Assembly: GCF_002804105.1 (NCBI RefSeq)
Contig: NZ_CP024964.1
Span: forward strand, 372,001-436,000
Reading direction: 5' to 3'
DNA from: Mesoplasma melaleucae
GTDB lineage: Bacteria; Bacillota_I; Bacilli_A; Mycoplasmatales; Mycoplasmataceae
DNA: 64,000 bases
Shown here: positions 18,923 to 29,647 of the stretch, piece after piece
Numbering within the stretch: the stretch's first letter is position 1
Layout of the letters: every line of letters starts with the position of its first letter
The notes under the pieces: model-generated
The model's input: only the letters and a program-made list of their open reading frames with translations
Database searches by the model: none
Told to the model about the DNA's origin: nothing
Made by a program: the position numbers and the translations under genes

Positions 18923-20335
18923 ATGGTAAACGGAGCACAAATATTAGAAGCATTAGCTTCATTAGAAAGTGAAAAAAGCATTAGCAAAGAAATTGCTATT
19001 GAAGGAATTAAAGAAGGATTCCAAAAAGCTTATGAAAGATTCTTTGATACAGAAGCTGTAGTTAAAACAGAAATTAATGAACAAACAGGATCAATTAACT
19101 TGTTCCAAGAATTAATGGTAGTAGCTACTGATGATGAAATCGAAGATGATTGGTTAGAAATCTCATTAGAAGCAGCTTTAAAAATTAATAAAGAAGCTAA
19201 AGTGGGAGATAAAGTATATAAACCAATTCATTTTGATGAAGAATTCTCAAGAGTTGCTGTTGGGCAAGTTAGACAAATATTCCAACAAAAAATTAGAGCA
19301 ACTGAAAGAGCAATGATTTATGAAAAATTTATTCCATTAGAAGGTGAAATTGTAAAAGGTAAAATCGTTGGAATGAATGATCAAGGAACATCATACATCT
19401 TAGAAATTGAAGGAGTACATACTTCTTTATGAAACCAAAAAACAATCAACAGAGAAACATTTGTAGTTAATGAATTAGTTGATGTGTTATTAGAAGAAGT
19501 TGCTAGAGAAAATAAATACTCTCAATTAGTAGTTTCAAGAGTAGCACCAAAATTCTTAGCTAAATTAGTTGAAAAAGAAGTAGCTGAAGTTGCTCAAGGA
19601 TTAGTTGAAGTAATGTCAGTTTCAAGAGAACCAGGTAAACGTGCAAAAATTGCAGTATTATCACATGATATTGATGTAGAACCAATTGGAGCAATCGTTG
19701 GGGTTAAAGGATCAAGAATCAATAACATCTCAAACGAATTAAGAGATGAAAAAATAGATGTTGTTAAATGAAGTGATGACATTCATGAATTCATTATCAA
19801 CGCAATGGCACCTGTTAAAGTTATTTCAGTAAATGAAGTTGAAGGTGAATTTGACATTGTTGTACCTAACCAACAATTATCATTAGCAATTGGTAAAGGC
19901 GGAATGGCTGCTAAATTAGTAGCAAATTTATTAAAACGTCGTATTAACATCTATAGTTTAGAAAATGCAATTGCAGATAACATGGATGTATTATGAAATG
20001 GAAACATTACAGAAGAAGAAGTTAACAATCCAGACTTTATTAACGAAGTAAATCAACGTAAAATAAAAACTCAAACAGTTAAACCAAACTACAATAATTC
20101 ATTTAGAAATGCACAAGCAGATAATAAAAAAGAATTAATGAGTTTCCAAGCTGAAGTTGAAGAAGAATACAACCAAGTTGAAGAATTAATCGAAGAAAGA
20201 AATGCAGTTGTTGAAGAAGTTAAAGATTTAGAATTAATTCAATCTGAATTAGAATCATTTAATGAAATTCTTGATGAAGAATTTGAAGATGATTATGAAG
20301 AAGATGAATACGAAGATTTATATGATCAAGACTAA
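18923..20335 (+). CDS. nusA: Transcription termination/antitermination factor NusA
   Basis: A 470-residue RNA polymerase-associated factor that affects pausing and termination. It has an N-terminal polymerase-binding domain, an S1 domain near residues 135-200 (EGEIVKGKIVGMNDQGTSYI), a KH1 region (SREPGKRAKIAVLSHD, then VGVKGSRINNISNEL) and a KH2 region (SLAIGKGGMAAKLVANLL). The C-terminal tail of about 100 residues is very acidic (repeats of Glu and Asp ending in YDQD). Trp codons at 19430, 19769 and 19994 are TGA, while 19150 is TGG. It overlaps ylxR by 14 bases. Confidence 0.96.
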
Positions 20336-20585
20336 TCTAAGACGAGATGTAGTTAGTAAAGAAATGTTAGATAAATCAGCATTGATTAGAGTTGTTTTGA
20401 ATAAAAAAAATGAAGTATTTATTGATTTAACTTATCAAGCTGATGGACGTGGAGTTTATATTAAAAAAAATTTAAACTCAATTAAAATTGCAAAACAAAA
20501 AAACCTTTTTAGCAGAGGATTAAAAACAAAAGTTGATCCAGTTATTTATGATGAATTAGAAAAGTTATTTAATGAACAAAACTAA
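20322..20585 (+). CDS. ylxR: YlxR family RNA-binding protein (RnpM)
   Basis: An 87-residue protein starting at an ATG inside the nusA tail; an earlier in-frame ATG at 20262 would add only nusA-antisense-frame residues. The family pattern is seen in NLRRDVV, SALIRVVLNKKNEVFIDLT and DGRGVYIKKNL. Homologs bind RNA, and the Bacillus protein has been linked to RNase P. The first conserved Cys of the usual CxxC-like start is absent here. It overlaps both neighbours, so translation is coupled. Confidence 0.85.
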   Translation: MIKTNLRRDVVSKEMLDKSALIRVVLNKKNEVFIDLTYQADGRGVYIKKNLNSIKIAKQKNLFSRGLKTKVDPVIYDELEKLFNEQN

Positions 20586-20871
20586 ATTATTAAATGCAAT
20601 TGGATTAGCTTATAACTCTGCTAAATTAATAAAAGGTAAAAAATTATTAGAATCAATTAAAAAAAACAAAGTAAAATATGTTATTCTTACAACAAATATG
20701 GGTGCAAGTCAAAAAAAGAAATTCAGTGACAAATGTAAATTTTACAACATTGAATTTATTGACGATGTATTAAGTTTTGAAGAACTATCACAAGCATGTG
20801 GATCTACCACAATTGTAGCGATTGGTGTTAATGATATTAATATCATTAAATTAATTAAAAACAATTTATAA
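20572..20871 (+). CDS. ylxQ: L7Ae-family RNA-binding protein YlxQ
   Basis: A 99-residue protein of the L7Ae/L30e fold, which binds kink-turn RNA. NAIGLAYNSAKLIKG and KYVILTTNMGASQKKKF are typical, as is the final VAIGVND segment. Its start overlaps ylxR by 14 bases and it lies directly before infB, the standard place for this gene. Confidence 0.88.
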   Translation: MNKTKLLNAIGLAYNSAKLIKGKKLLESIKKNKVKYVILTTNMGASQKKKFSDKCKFYNIEFIDDVLSFEELSQACGSTTIVAIGVNDINIIKLIKNNL

Positions 20872-20889
20872 CAGAAAGGGGATTTTTAC

Positions 20890-22779
20890 ATGGCTAAAAA
20901 TATAAAAACAAATAAAAAACCAGAACAAGTTAATAAAAAGGAAATGTCTAAGCAACATGCTAAACAAATTAAACAACAATTAAATGAAAGAGTGGCAACT
21001 GGAATCATTGATGGGGTTTTTGTTTATACTGAAACATTAAGTATTGCTGATTTTGCTAGTCAAATTGGAAAAAGTGTTGGAGAAATTTTAAAATACTTTT
21101 TTGCACAAGGATTAATGTTAAATCAAAATGTTGTGTTATCTGAAGAACAAATGGCTCAACTAGCTTTTGAATTTGGGTTTGACTTTAGAAAAGAAGAAAC
21201 TCTAACTAAAGAAAACTTTTTTGAAGCATTAGATGCAACAGAAGAAGACAAACCAGAAGATTTAGAACATAGAGCACCAATTGTAACAATCATGGGTCAC
21301 GTTGACCATGGTAAAACTACTTTATTAGACTCCATCAAAAACACTAATGTTGTTGATGGAGAAGCTGGAGGAATTACTCAAGCAATTGGAGCTTACCAAG
21401 TAACTAATAAAGATGGTAAAAAAATAACATTTATTGATACTCCAGGACATGAGGCCTTTTCTGAAATGCGTAGTCGTGGGGCTAATGTTACTGATATTGT
21501 TATTTTAATCGTAGCAGCTGATGATGGGGTTATGCCTCAAACTGAAGAAGCAATTGATCATGCTAAGTTAGCAAATGTACCAATTATTGTATTTATTAAT
21601 AAATGTGACAAACCAGGAGCTGATCCTGAACGTGTTAAAACTGAATTAATGAAATATGAAATTGTGGCTGAAGAATATGGTGGAGATATTCCATTTGTGC
21701 AAGGTAGTGCAAAACAAAAACTTGGTTTAGACCAATTAGAAGAAACTATTTTATTAATTGCTGAAATGCATGATTATAAAGCAAATCCTAACAAATTAGC
21801 TAAGGGAGTAGTATTAGAAGCTCACTTAGATAAAGCAAAAGGACCAGTAGCTTCTATTCTTGTTAAAGAAGGTACTTTAGATATTAGAGATATGATTATT
21901 GCAGGAACTACATATGGAAACATTAAACATATGGAAGATGAATACAATAAAAAAGTTTTAAAAGCAGGACCAAGTAAACCAGTTGTAATTTATGGATTAA
22001 ATGTAGTTCCAAGTGCTGGAGATAAATTCATTGTGATGAATGATGAAAAAATGGCTAGAACTATTGCTCAAGCACAAGCTGAAAAGAAATTAGCAGCTGA
22101 ACGTAACTCAAATCAAGTATTTAGTTTAGATTCAATTAAAAAACATATTGATGATGGAGAATTAAAAGCAATTAACTTAATTGTTAAAGCAGATACTCAA
22201 GGATCTGTTGAAGCTTTAAAAGGAAGTTTATCAAAAATTGATATAACTGGAGTTAAACTAAACATTATTAGAGCTAGTGTTGGAACTATTACTTTAAGTG
22301 ATGTTACTTTAGCATCAACTGTAACTGATGGAATTGTACTAATCTATGGATTTAATGTAAGACCAGATGCAGCTGTACGTAAAAAAGCTGAAGAAGAAGG
22401 TATTGAAATTCGTTTACATAACATTATTTATAAAGTTATTGAAGAGTTAGAAGATGCAGCAAAAGGAATGTTAGATCCAGTGTTTAAAGAAATCATAACT
22501 GGATCAGCTGAAATTAGAGCTACTTTCAAACACTCTGACATTGGAACAATTGGTGGATTCCATATTGTTGATGGAAGTATTGAACGTAAATCTAAAGTTC
22601 GTGTTGTTAGAAATGGGATTGTTATTTATACTGGAGAATTAGCAACTTTAAAACATTTAAAAGATGATATTAAAGAAGCTAAGATTAATTCAGAAGGTGG
22701 ATTAACAATTAAAAACTTTAATGACATCAAAGAAGGCGATGTTGTTGAAGGATATAAAGAAGAAGAAGTTAAGAAATAG
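20890..22779 (+). CDS. infB: Translation initiation factor IF-2
   Basis: A 629-residue GTPase that delivers fMet-tRNA to the 30S subunit. The long variable N-terminal region is very short, as in other Mollicutes. G1 is GHVDHGKTT at residues 136-144, G3 DTPGHEAF, G4 NKCDKP and G5 SAK. Domains II, III and IV follow, ending with [18 protein letters not shown]. The protein contains no Trp, so its frame is uninterrupted. It is the last gene of the operon; a decayed partial copy of this gene lies 600 bases downstream. Confidence 0.98.
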   Translation: MAKNIKTNKKPEQVNKKEMSKQHAKQIKQQLNERVATGIIDGVFVYTETLSIADFASQIGKSVGEILKYFFAQGLMLNQNVVLSEEQMAQLAFEFGFDFRKEETLTKENFFEALDATEEDKPEDLEHRAPIVTIMGHVDHGKTTLLDSIKNTNVVDGEAGGITQAIGAYQVTNKDGKKITFIDTPGHEAFSEMRSRGANVTDIVILIVAADDGVMPQTEEAIDHAKLANVPIIVFINKCDKPGADPERVKTELMKYEIVAEEYGGDIPFVQGSAKQKLGLDQLEETILLIAEMHDYKANPNKLAKGVVLEAHLDKAKGPVASILVKEGTLDIRDMIIAGTTYGNIKHMEDEYNKKVLKAGPSKPVVIYGLNVVPSAGDKFIVMNDEKMARTIAQAQAEKKLAAERNSNQVFSLDSIKKHIDDGELKAINLIVKADTQGSVEALKGSLSKIDITGVKLNIIRASVGTITLSDVTLASTVTDGIVLIYGFNVRPDAAVRKKAEEEGIEIRLHNIIYKVIEELEDAAKGMLDPVFKEIITGSAEIRATFKHSDIGTIGGFHIVDGSIERKSKVRVVRNGIVIYTGELATLKHLKDDIKEAKINSEGGLTIKNFNDIKEGDVVEGYKEEEVKK

Positions 22780-22806
22780 AAAGGCCTAATCTCTATTTTT
22801 ATTTTG
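22774..22806 (+). terminator. Terminator of the rimP-infB operon
   Basis: AAATAGA / TCTATTT forms a 7-bp stem with an 11-nt loop, followed by T-rich sequence. The left arm overlaps the infB stop. Confidence 0.65.
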
Positions 22807-22933
22807 AAATAATTAATTTCAATTGTAAAAAACTCTTACAAACCCTTGATTTAACTTATTTTTCATATTTTATCAAATTCATATTCATGTTTAGTAGTTA
22901 ATTTATTAAGCATTTAAGGCAAGTATTTATTTT

Positions 22934-23230
22934 TTGATAAAATTTATTAAAAGAAAGAAAAGGATTATCAAAAAGACAAGAAAAAAGGAAGTATTAGAAT
23001 TAAATATTGAGCTTTTAAAAAAAGAAAATTATATTTATTGAAATATTTATGATAAAACATTTTATACTGAGGATAAACTATTTAATAAATATAATTTATA
23101 TAAAGGTCCTGATATGTTGGATTTTTATTCTTGATTAAAAACAAATGGTAGTATTACAATAGATGAAAAAATTGATTTTGGAGATTTATCTGATGTTCCA
23201 TCACAATATTTAAAACAAACTAAAAATTAA
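22934..23230 (+). CDS. Short uncertain ORF, unknown function
   Basis: An open frame of about 90 codons, rich in Lys, Tyr and Asp and with TGA Trp codons, ends in GDLSDVPSQYLKQTKN. It has no ATG near its beginning; a TTG at 22934 is possible, but the AAAGG at about 22957 would fit a start further in. The codon use is like that of genes, yet it lies in a decayed stretch and may be the 3' end of a lost gene. I recognise no family. Confidence 0.3.
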
Positions 23231-23380
23231 AAAATATTTTATATATAAATAAAAAAGTGATATTAAAGTTATATAAGAAAAATAAGTATTGCATAAAATA
23301 TATTTTTAGAATGTAGTGAAAATAAGTAATAAGATAAAATATTTGTTTTCTTTTTTATATTTAGTTCAAGTTATTGTAAG

Positions 23381-23660
23381 AATGATAAAAAATTGCTAGA
23401 ACCATTGCTCAAACACAAGCTGAAAAGAAATTAGCAGCTTAACGTCAATCAAATCAAGTATTTAGTTTAAATTTAATTAAAAAACATATTATCAAGTTAT
23501 TTCTAAAAGCAATTAATTTAAATGTTAAAGCAAATACTCATGCATCTGTTTAGCTTTTAAAAGGAAGCATATTAAAAATTGATATTACTAGAGTTAAATT
23601 AAACATTATCAAAGAAGGTAATGTTGTTGAAAGAATATAAAGAAAAAGAAGTTAAAAATA
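23381..23660 (+). pseudogene. Truncated, internally deleted copy of infB
   Basis: Bases 23381-23605 run parallel to infB 22038-22270 with scattered substitutions (for example GCTAGAAC(C/T)ATTGCTCAA and AAGAAATTAGCAGCT are shared). The copy then jumps to sequence matching the last 50 bases of infB (ATCAAAGAAGG ... GAAGAAGTTAA). In-frame stops replace codons such as GAA to TAA after LAA. The function is lost. It indicates a duplication of the infB 3' part followed by deletion of about 450 bases. Confidence 0.85.
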
Positions 23661-23670
23661 AAAATATTAA

Positions 23671-23712
23671 AAGAAGTAAGTAAAATAATAAAAATTATTT
23701 TACTTACTTCTT
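23671..23712. terminator. Long perfect hairpin, bidirectional terminator
   Basis: AAGAAGTAAGTAAAATAAT pairs perfectly over 19 bases with its reverse complement across an AAAA loop. T runs lie on the right side and A runs on the left. It separates the infB remnant from a convergent broken regulator gene. Confidence 0.8.
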
Positions 23713-23773
23713 TATTTATGCTTTATAATTTGTTTCATTGCTCAGTTATCTTATTTTTTGCTTCAATTTTTTC

Positions 23774-24529
23774 TTAAGAATTTTTCATTTTTTGAATAAT
23801 TCTATTAAATATTATATTTAAAATAAAAATTTGAGAATAAAATGAACTAATCATTGGAAAAGAATATTTTTCTTTTTTATTTACTGAATAAAATAAGCAT
23901 CATTCTGCTTTTTTAATTAATTGGTTATTTTTAATATTTTCACTTGAAGTAATTATCAAGAAAGGAATGCTTTTATCAATTAAATATGATGTAGCAAATT
24001 TGATTTTTTTTGTATTGAAAGAATTTGAAATTAAAATGACAACTGTATCTTTTAAATCAAAACTTGATTGCATTAGTAATTCATGCACAGAACTATGCGA
24101 AGAAGAATTAATTCCTACTCTTTTTAACTGATTATTGAAAAAATCTGCACTAATTCTAGAATTTCCAATACAAAATAGTAAAATACTTTTTTTACAAATT
24201 ATTATATTTACAAAATCTTCTAGTTTATTATTGTCTAAAATTTTTTCTGTTTTAAATATTGAATATAAACTAAGGGCAGCTACATTAGACACTGTTGACT
24301 CAATACTTGATCAAATAAATAATTATCATTCATCAAATTAATTTTTGCTTTACCACCATAATCAATTTGCATATCCTTTAAAGATTTATAACCCATTTTT
24401 TTACTAATCTTAAAATTGTTGCATCAACTGCAAAATATATTTTTGATAATTCAGCTATAGATTTAGATTTGATTGTTTAATCAACTCTTCAATTTTTAAA
24501 AGTATTAATTTTTCTGTACTTGTTAACAT
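23774..24529 (-). pseudogene. Second RpiR/MurR-family regulator, frameshifted
   Basis: Minus-strand fragments begin MLTSTEKLILLKIEELIKQS, continue in another frame with SIAELSKIYFAVDATILRLV and KKMGYKSLKDMQIDYGG, and then run open for about 130 codons with the SIS-like IICKKSILLFCIGNSRISAD and DTVVILISNSFNTKKI. At least two frameshifts hit the HTH region, and a TAA interrupts the tail (a further stretch reads on to 23723). The sugar ligand is unknown. Its 5' end abuts the fragment of hsdM, so the original upstream sequence has been lost. Confidence 0.75.
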
Positions 24530-24854
24530 GATTATTTACCTTTCAAAAAAATTAAGAGAATTAACTGAAGAAGACATTGCAAAAATGCAAAGTTTATATG
24601 ATAAACATTTAAATGGAGAAATAATTAATATTCTAGGACTTGCAAAAACTATTACAAGTGCAGAATTAATTGAAAATGATTATTCATTTGTTCCAGGAAG
24701 ATATGTTGAATTAGAAGAAGAAAAAGTTGATAAAGAAGAAATCAAAAAAGAAATAAAACAGCTTTCACTTGAATTAACAAATTTACTTAGTGAGTTTGAT
24801 GAATTAAAACCAAAACTTGAAGAAGTAATAAAAAAAGCTCTTGAATCTGAATAG
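24528..24854 (+). pseudogene. hsdM: C-terminal remnant of type I methyltransferase subunit HsdM
   Basis: Only about 108 codons remain, with no start region or methylase domain. ELTEEDIAKMQSLYDKHLNG and SAELIENDYSFVPGRYVELE are the characteristic end of HsdM (usual form en-y-L-pgRYV), followed by a coiled-coil tail ending in KKALESE. The 5' break lies exactly where the divergent RpiR pseudogene begins, so a deletion joined the two. hsdS lies directly downstream but in the opposite direction. Confidence 0.82.
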
Positions 24855-24875
24855 ATTTAGTAGCTTTTTTATTTT
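24831..24875. terminator. Bidirectional terminator between hsdM and hsdS
   Basis: AAAAAAGCT / AGCTTTTTT forms a 9-bp stem with an inner AATCT / AGATT pair. It overlaps the 3' ends of both convergent gene remnants. Confidence 0.7.
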
Positions 24876-25918
24876 ATTAGAAGTTCAATAGCAACTTTCT
24901 TTAATTCAATAAGATTCAACTTAATACTATTAATTTTTTTAAGTTTTAATAATATTTCATTAAAACTAATTTCAGATACATTAATTGTTGATTCCAATAT
25001 TAAAGACTTATTTATGCTTTGTTGTGCAGCACCATTTTTTACTTTTTTAAAATAATTCATAGAACTCAAAATTTCAAAGTAAAGATTTTTTTCACTTATT
25101 ATTGCAATTGATTGATTTACAGCTGTGTCCTTTGTTGATATCGAAAGTTTATTCGTATCAGGATCAATTATTGACATTAACAAAGATTCTTCTTTTGCAA
25201 TTTGAGTCTTTTTTAATCCTGCTTCTGTGATATATTTATCTTCATTTAAACTGAAAAAAGTATTTGTCAATTTGCCTGAATTAATTCAAGGAAAATTTCC
25301 ATTTATTCAAAATTCATTATTACTTGTTGAAGGGTTCCTCCTATTTTAACTTCAGCAATTTCTTTGAGCAAATAAGTTTTTTTATTAGAAACCTTATATA
25401 TGGCGTTCATTAATGTAAAAGTTTTTTTGATAATATTTTCAATTAAACTAATATAATTCTCTAAAGGTTCAATAATATTAATTATTTTTTGTTCTTCTTC
25501 AATTGATGGTATTTCTATCTTTAAACCACAAGCTACATTAGGGTTCATTTTTGGCATTGTTGAGCCAGTATTTAAATTAGCTTATTAAATTACCAAAACC
25601 AGGTCCACTAAAATAATAATAAATGTATTTAGGAATTGCTATTTTTTTGTTTATAGGGTATTTTACCAAAAAACCTGCGAAAACCATTTCCTCATCTATG
25701 TCATGAAAATAGGGCTTTATTGTTCCTGCTCTAGAAATTATAAAATCTCCCCTTTTTACAATTTTATCAGTTTTTTCATCAACAAATTTATTGACACTCA
25801 AAGAGTTATCTAAATCAGATTGTGTTAAGTATTTTTTTGATCCCGAAGTCTTCGCAGCAAGACCTGCTCCATATATAGGTTTGCCTACTAAAATATCTCC
25901 AAGTTTATAAATAGCCAT
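24869..25918 (-). pseudogene. hsdS: Type I restriction specificity subunit HsdS, frameshifted (copy 1)
   Basis: The minus strand from ATG 25918 reads MAIYKLGDILVGKPIYGAGL with SGSKKYLTQSDLDNS and DFIISRAGTIKPYF, loses frame near 25577, and resumes as NPNVACGLKIEIPSIEEEQK with a coiled-coil spacer (NIIEPLENYISLIENIIKKT). A third part begins near 25315 with a second target-recognition domain and ends in KKVAIELLIK. This is the two-TRD HsdS plan, broken at two or three places. A diverging second hsdS and a recombinase lie to the right. Confidence 0.82.
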
Positions 25919-25978
25919 TATTAAACCTCCAAATGTTAATTTATTATTATTTTATACTAATATAATAGGAGAAATTAT

Positions 25979-26450
25979 ATGAATTACAAAAAATAACTAT
26001 TCAAAAAATACGATAGCAACTTATGAAAATATATTAAAAAAGAATTAAGAAAATATTTTAATGTGCCTAATACAGTTTGAACACATTACAATGTTATATG
26101 ATCATTTATAAAATGATCTGGTGATAAAAGAATAAATAAAATGAAAGAACTAAAACTTCCTAAAATACCTAAGAAATATATGAATGTCTTTTCAAAAGAA
26201 TATCTTTATTCAAAAACTAAAATTAATTTTTTTTCATGATATTATTACAAGACAAAAGAAAATAACAATAAGATTTTTATTTGAGACTGGATTAAAAGCT
26301 TGCGAGCTTTTTACTGTTAATTATATAAATGATCAATACATTAGAGTACTAGTAAAAGGAAACAAAATTAGAGATGTTTTACATAATAATGAAAAAACAT
26401 TTAGGTATCTTAACTTATCATTAGAAGAAAATTGAAAAATTTACAGTAAC
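25979..26450 (+). pseudogene. Tyrosine recombinase of the hsd locus, truncated
   Basis: Fragments YSKNTIATYENILKKELRKY, WSFIKWSGDKRINKM and ITIRFLFETGLKACELFTVN look like the SAM-like core-binding domain and the start of the catalytic domain of XerC/D-type recombinases. The usual catalytic Arg in TGxR is Lys here, and the HxxR/Tyr C-terminal half is missing. There are several frameshifts. Its position between two opposed hsdS genes is the classic arrangement of phase-variable mycoplasma hsd loci, where such an enzyme inverts hsdS segments. Confidence 0.7.
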
Positions 26451-26472
26451 TATTTATAGTTGCTGTTTTTTA

Positions 26473-27552
26473 ATGGCTATTATTGAAATTAAAACTGGTA
26501 AATAAATACTAAAGACGCAAATAAAGATTGAATTTATACTTTTTTTGACAGAAGTTCAAAAACAAAAAAAGTAATATATATATGAAGGTGAATATACAAT
26601 TGTGCCAGGTGAAGTTATTTTTAATCCTAAATACCAATCTGGAAAATTTAATTTGCATCAAAGACATATTGTTTAACTTCAACAGATGAATCACAGTTAC
26701 TAAATAAATATTTATATTATTTTGTTTTGAAAAATAAGTATTTGTTTAGTAAATACTCTGTTGGTTCAACAGTAGCTTCATTGAATAATTAATCATAATT
26801 TTATAAATATTCAAGAGCAACAAAAAATAATTGATGTTATTGAACCATTTGAACATTTATTTATAAAATACTCAAATTGCATTAAAATTGAAAATTATAA
26901 TGAATGTCAAAATGACTTAAATAAAATAATTGATATTATTGAACCTTTGGAAAAAAAGAAATAAATAATAATGCTATTTCTGATATAATAGAGCTAATAA
27001 AAAGCATTGATGGCATATTATATCAACTGATATTAATGCAGAACAATTGAGTTTAACTAGACAAAAAGAAGAAAAATATACTAGTGGTTTATACTTAAAA
27101 ACTGCCGACATTGGAAATTTTAATAACAAAATAAAGAAAAAAAGAATATTATCCAGTTTTACATTCAAGGGCAAGACTTAAAGTTGAAAAAAAACATTGT
27201 ATATTAGTAAATTATTAGGTGAAAGAAATTTTTTTAATTTTTAAACAAAACTTAATTATTTCAAATTGTATGTGAAGTTTAAAAAGTGACTCTTCATTTT
27301 ATTTTTCTAACTTATCAATTCTATTTTCTAACTATTTCTATAATAAGAAAAAGTTATATTTAACAGGAACAACAATGGTTAGTTTGAACTATGAGGGCTT
27401 GATATAAAATTATAAATTAGACATTAATAATAACTGATATTAAAATTGAAAATCTACTTGAACATTTATTTACACTTCTATCTTTAAGATCAGAAATTGA
27501 AAATAAACTTGATAAATTAATTACTAAATCAATAGAGCTTTTAGTAAAATAA
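26473..27552 (+). pseudogene. hsdS: Type I specificity subunit HsdS, heavily decayed (copy 2)
   Basis: Starts MAIIEIKTGK, matching the MAIYKLGDIL start of copy 1, and then breaks repeatedly. Recoverable parts are YIYEGEYTIVPGEVIFNPKY, YFVLKNKYLFSKYSVGSTVA, IQEQQKIIDVIEPFEHLF (the spacer motif also present in copy 1), a second spacer fragment NKIIDIIEPLEKK, and a C-terminal SIELLVK. More than ten stops or shifts are present. Orientation is opposite to copy 1. Confidence 0.78.
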
Positions 27553-27584
27553 GAGTAATATTATAAAGAATTAAGAGGTTTTTA

Positions 27585-28241
27585 ATGTTAAATATTAATT
27601 TAAATCTTATTAACAACTTAAAAATACAAGAGCAAATTAAAGATGAGTTGCTTTTTCTTTATGAGCGTTTTTCAACTAAAACAATCAGTTTAATGAATAA
27701 ATTATTATTCGAAATAGAAAATATTAAAAAAAATATAAATGAATTCGGCGATCAAGAATTTACAGACACTATTTATAATGAATTTAAATTAAAAATCTTA
27801 ATGAATCAAAATATCATTGATAACAAAATTGAAAGTATTGATAAAAATTTTAAAGAACTAGATTTAAAAAAACTTGAGCAGTTAATGAATGAAATAATTT
27901 ACAAACTAAATGAAAACTACATTATTTCAATTAAAAAGATTAAAGAATTTATATTAGCTAATTATGAAATAAATTTTGATTATATTCAAATTAAAGAAAA
28001 CGATAATAAATTAAAATTTGAAGATTTCTCAAATAACAATCTATTAAAGGCTATTGCAAACGGTGATTATTGATCTTATGAAATACTTGGTGTTAGTCTA
28101 AATGCATCAGATATAGAAATTAAACAAGCTTATAAAATACTTGCTAAAAGATATCATCCTGACAATAATAAAGACCCAGAAGCAGAAGAAATGATGAAAT
28201 TGATAAATAAGGCATATAATATATTAAAAGGAAAAGAATAA
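27585..28241 (+). CDS. J-domain protein with C-terminal DnaJ domain
   Basis: An intact 218-residue protein. Residues 1-150 are predicted helical and charged with no recognised domain. The last 60 residues form a J-domain ([39 protein letters not shown]) with the HPD motif needed to stimulate DnaK ATPase. There is no Gly/Phe or zinc-binding region, so this is a type III J-protein with the domain at the C-terminus instead of the usual N-terminus. AAGAGG lies before the ATG. The next reading frame starts directly after its stop. Confidence 0.87.
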
Positions 28242-29007
28242 TGAAGAGTAAAATTAGAAAATTAAAATTATCAATTGGATTATTATTAATAATCGAAGCA
28301 CTAATTATCTTAGTAATGGTCGTATTATCATTTAAATGGGGTTGATTAATCTATTTAACAGCTGGAGTTGGTTATATTTATTTGTCATTCATAACTTAGT
28401 ATTTGTAATTAGAAGAAATTTAATTATTAGAAGATTTCATAAAACAATTAAAGAAGATTTAATCTTTAAATCTTATATTGAAAAAAGAAATTATATTCAT
28501 AACTTTTTAATCTTTTATACTTCATTCTTTATTTTAGTATTTGTAACAGTTGCTACAATTACTTTCTTATTTGTTGAAAATACTGAAAATAGTATTGCAT
28601 TAGATCTATTAAGTTTATTATCAGCTGCACTTGTTATAGTTTTTCCATTCCTAGGAGGATTCTATAAAAGAATAACAAATATTACCCAAACTGAAGGTGA
28701 TATGAAAGCAGATGCACTAAGAAAAGATATTAAATATGTCATAACAGGAAATATTAGTTTAAATAAAGCAATGGAAGATATTAATTTAAATACTAAAACT
28801 ATTGAATTATTAAAAACAGAAAAAGATATTAATTCACAGAAGATTATTAAAAGACTAAATAACCGTATTCAGAATATTAATGAACAAATATCATTATTTG
28901 AAGCAGCATTAAAAAATTTTGATGAAAAAAGTGATAATCGTGAATATAAAGCTAAAATCTTAAATTCAAAAAATTTATCAGAAATAGTTAACATATTAAA
29001 TAAGTAA
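28242..29007 (+). pseudogene. Membrane protein, frameshifted near the N-terminus
   Basis: An ATG immediately after the J-protein opens [20 protein letters not shown] with two transmembrane helices (second: WGWLIYLTAGVGYIYLSF), then hits TAG at 28395-28397. The next frame continues HNLVFVIRRNLIIRRFHK and stays open to 29007 with two more helices (NFLIFYTSFFILVFVTVATI; LLSAALVIVFPFLGG) and a cytoplasmic helical domain. One missing base near 28390 explains this. Translation might restart at ATG 28336, giving a 223-residue product. The function is unknown; it is probably in an operon with the J-protein. Confidence 0.65.
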
Positions 29008-29022
29008 TAGGGGTAAATAATT

Positions 29023-29647
29023 ATGAGTAATCAAACTAGTTTAAACAAAAATATTAAATTATCAGAAAAAGAAATTCAATTTCGTGATTTAAAGATTCAA
29101 AGATTTGTTTTAAAAGAAATATTAGAACTTGTAACAAAAGCAGGATATGACAAAACTAATTTACACTTTGCTTTAAATGAAGGAATAGGTAGAGATAGTT
29201 ATCAATTCATGATGTTTACAAAGGAATGAATTAATTCAGTTATTAACGATGTTGAGTTAATGCCAATTAAACCAAAAGAAAAGGATAAAGCAAAAGAAAA
29301 ACTAATGCTTATTTCAGAATTGTACGTTGTTAAAGAAAAATGCTTTAAAACTTATGAAATAAATCAAGACTTCTTTGACAAAATTATTAGTAATCTCTTA
29401 GCTAAAGGTAAATTACCATCAATAAGAAAAATTATTAAAAAATTATTTATCAAAAGCTATGAGATAAACAGATTAAGGAATATTTATTAGAAGAGAAATA
29501 TCTTTTAATTGATATAATGACCCTAAAAGATATGATTTTTTAAATAACTATTACAAAAAAGACCCAAAAAATAAACTATTGAGTGACTTTAAACCAGATC
29601 CAAATAAATTTGAAATTTACAAACAATTATTACTAAAAACTTTTTAG
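29023..29647 (+). pseudogene. Unknown protein with frameshifted C-terminus
   Basis: The first 155 codons from ATG 29023 (GGGG upstream) are open, with helical, Lys-rich sequence such as KEIQFRDLKIQRFVLKEILE and LLAKGKLPSIRKIIKKLFI. After a stop at 29488-29490 other frames carry the continuation IKEYLLEEKYLL and NWYNDPKRYDFLNNYYKKDP, ending LLLKTF. Two frameshifts in the last quarter are implied. A truncated product could still be made. No family is recognised. It is the third gene of the J-protein cluster. Confidence 0.55.

Noticed and set aside
22807-23380. Search for an RNA gene or insertion sequence between infB and its copy
   Set aside because: Apart from a weak ORF (22934-23230) no tRNA, rRNA or transposase feature is visible.
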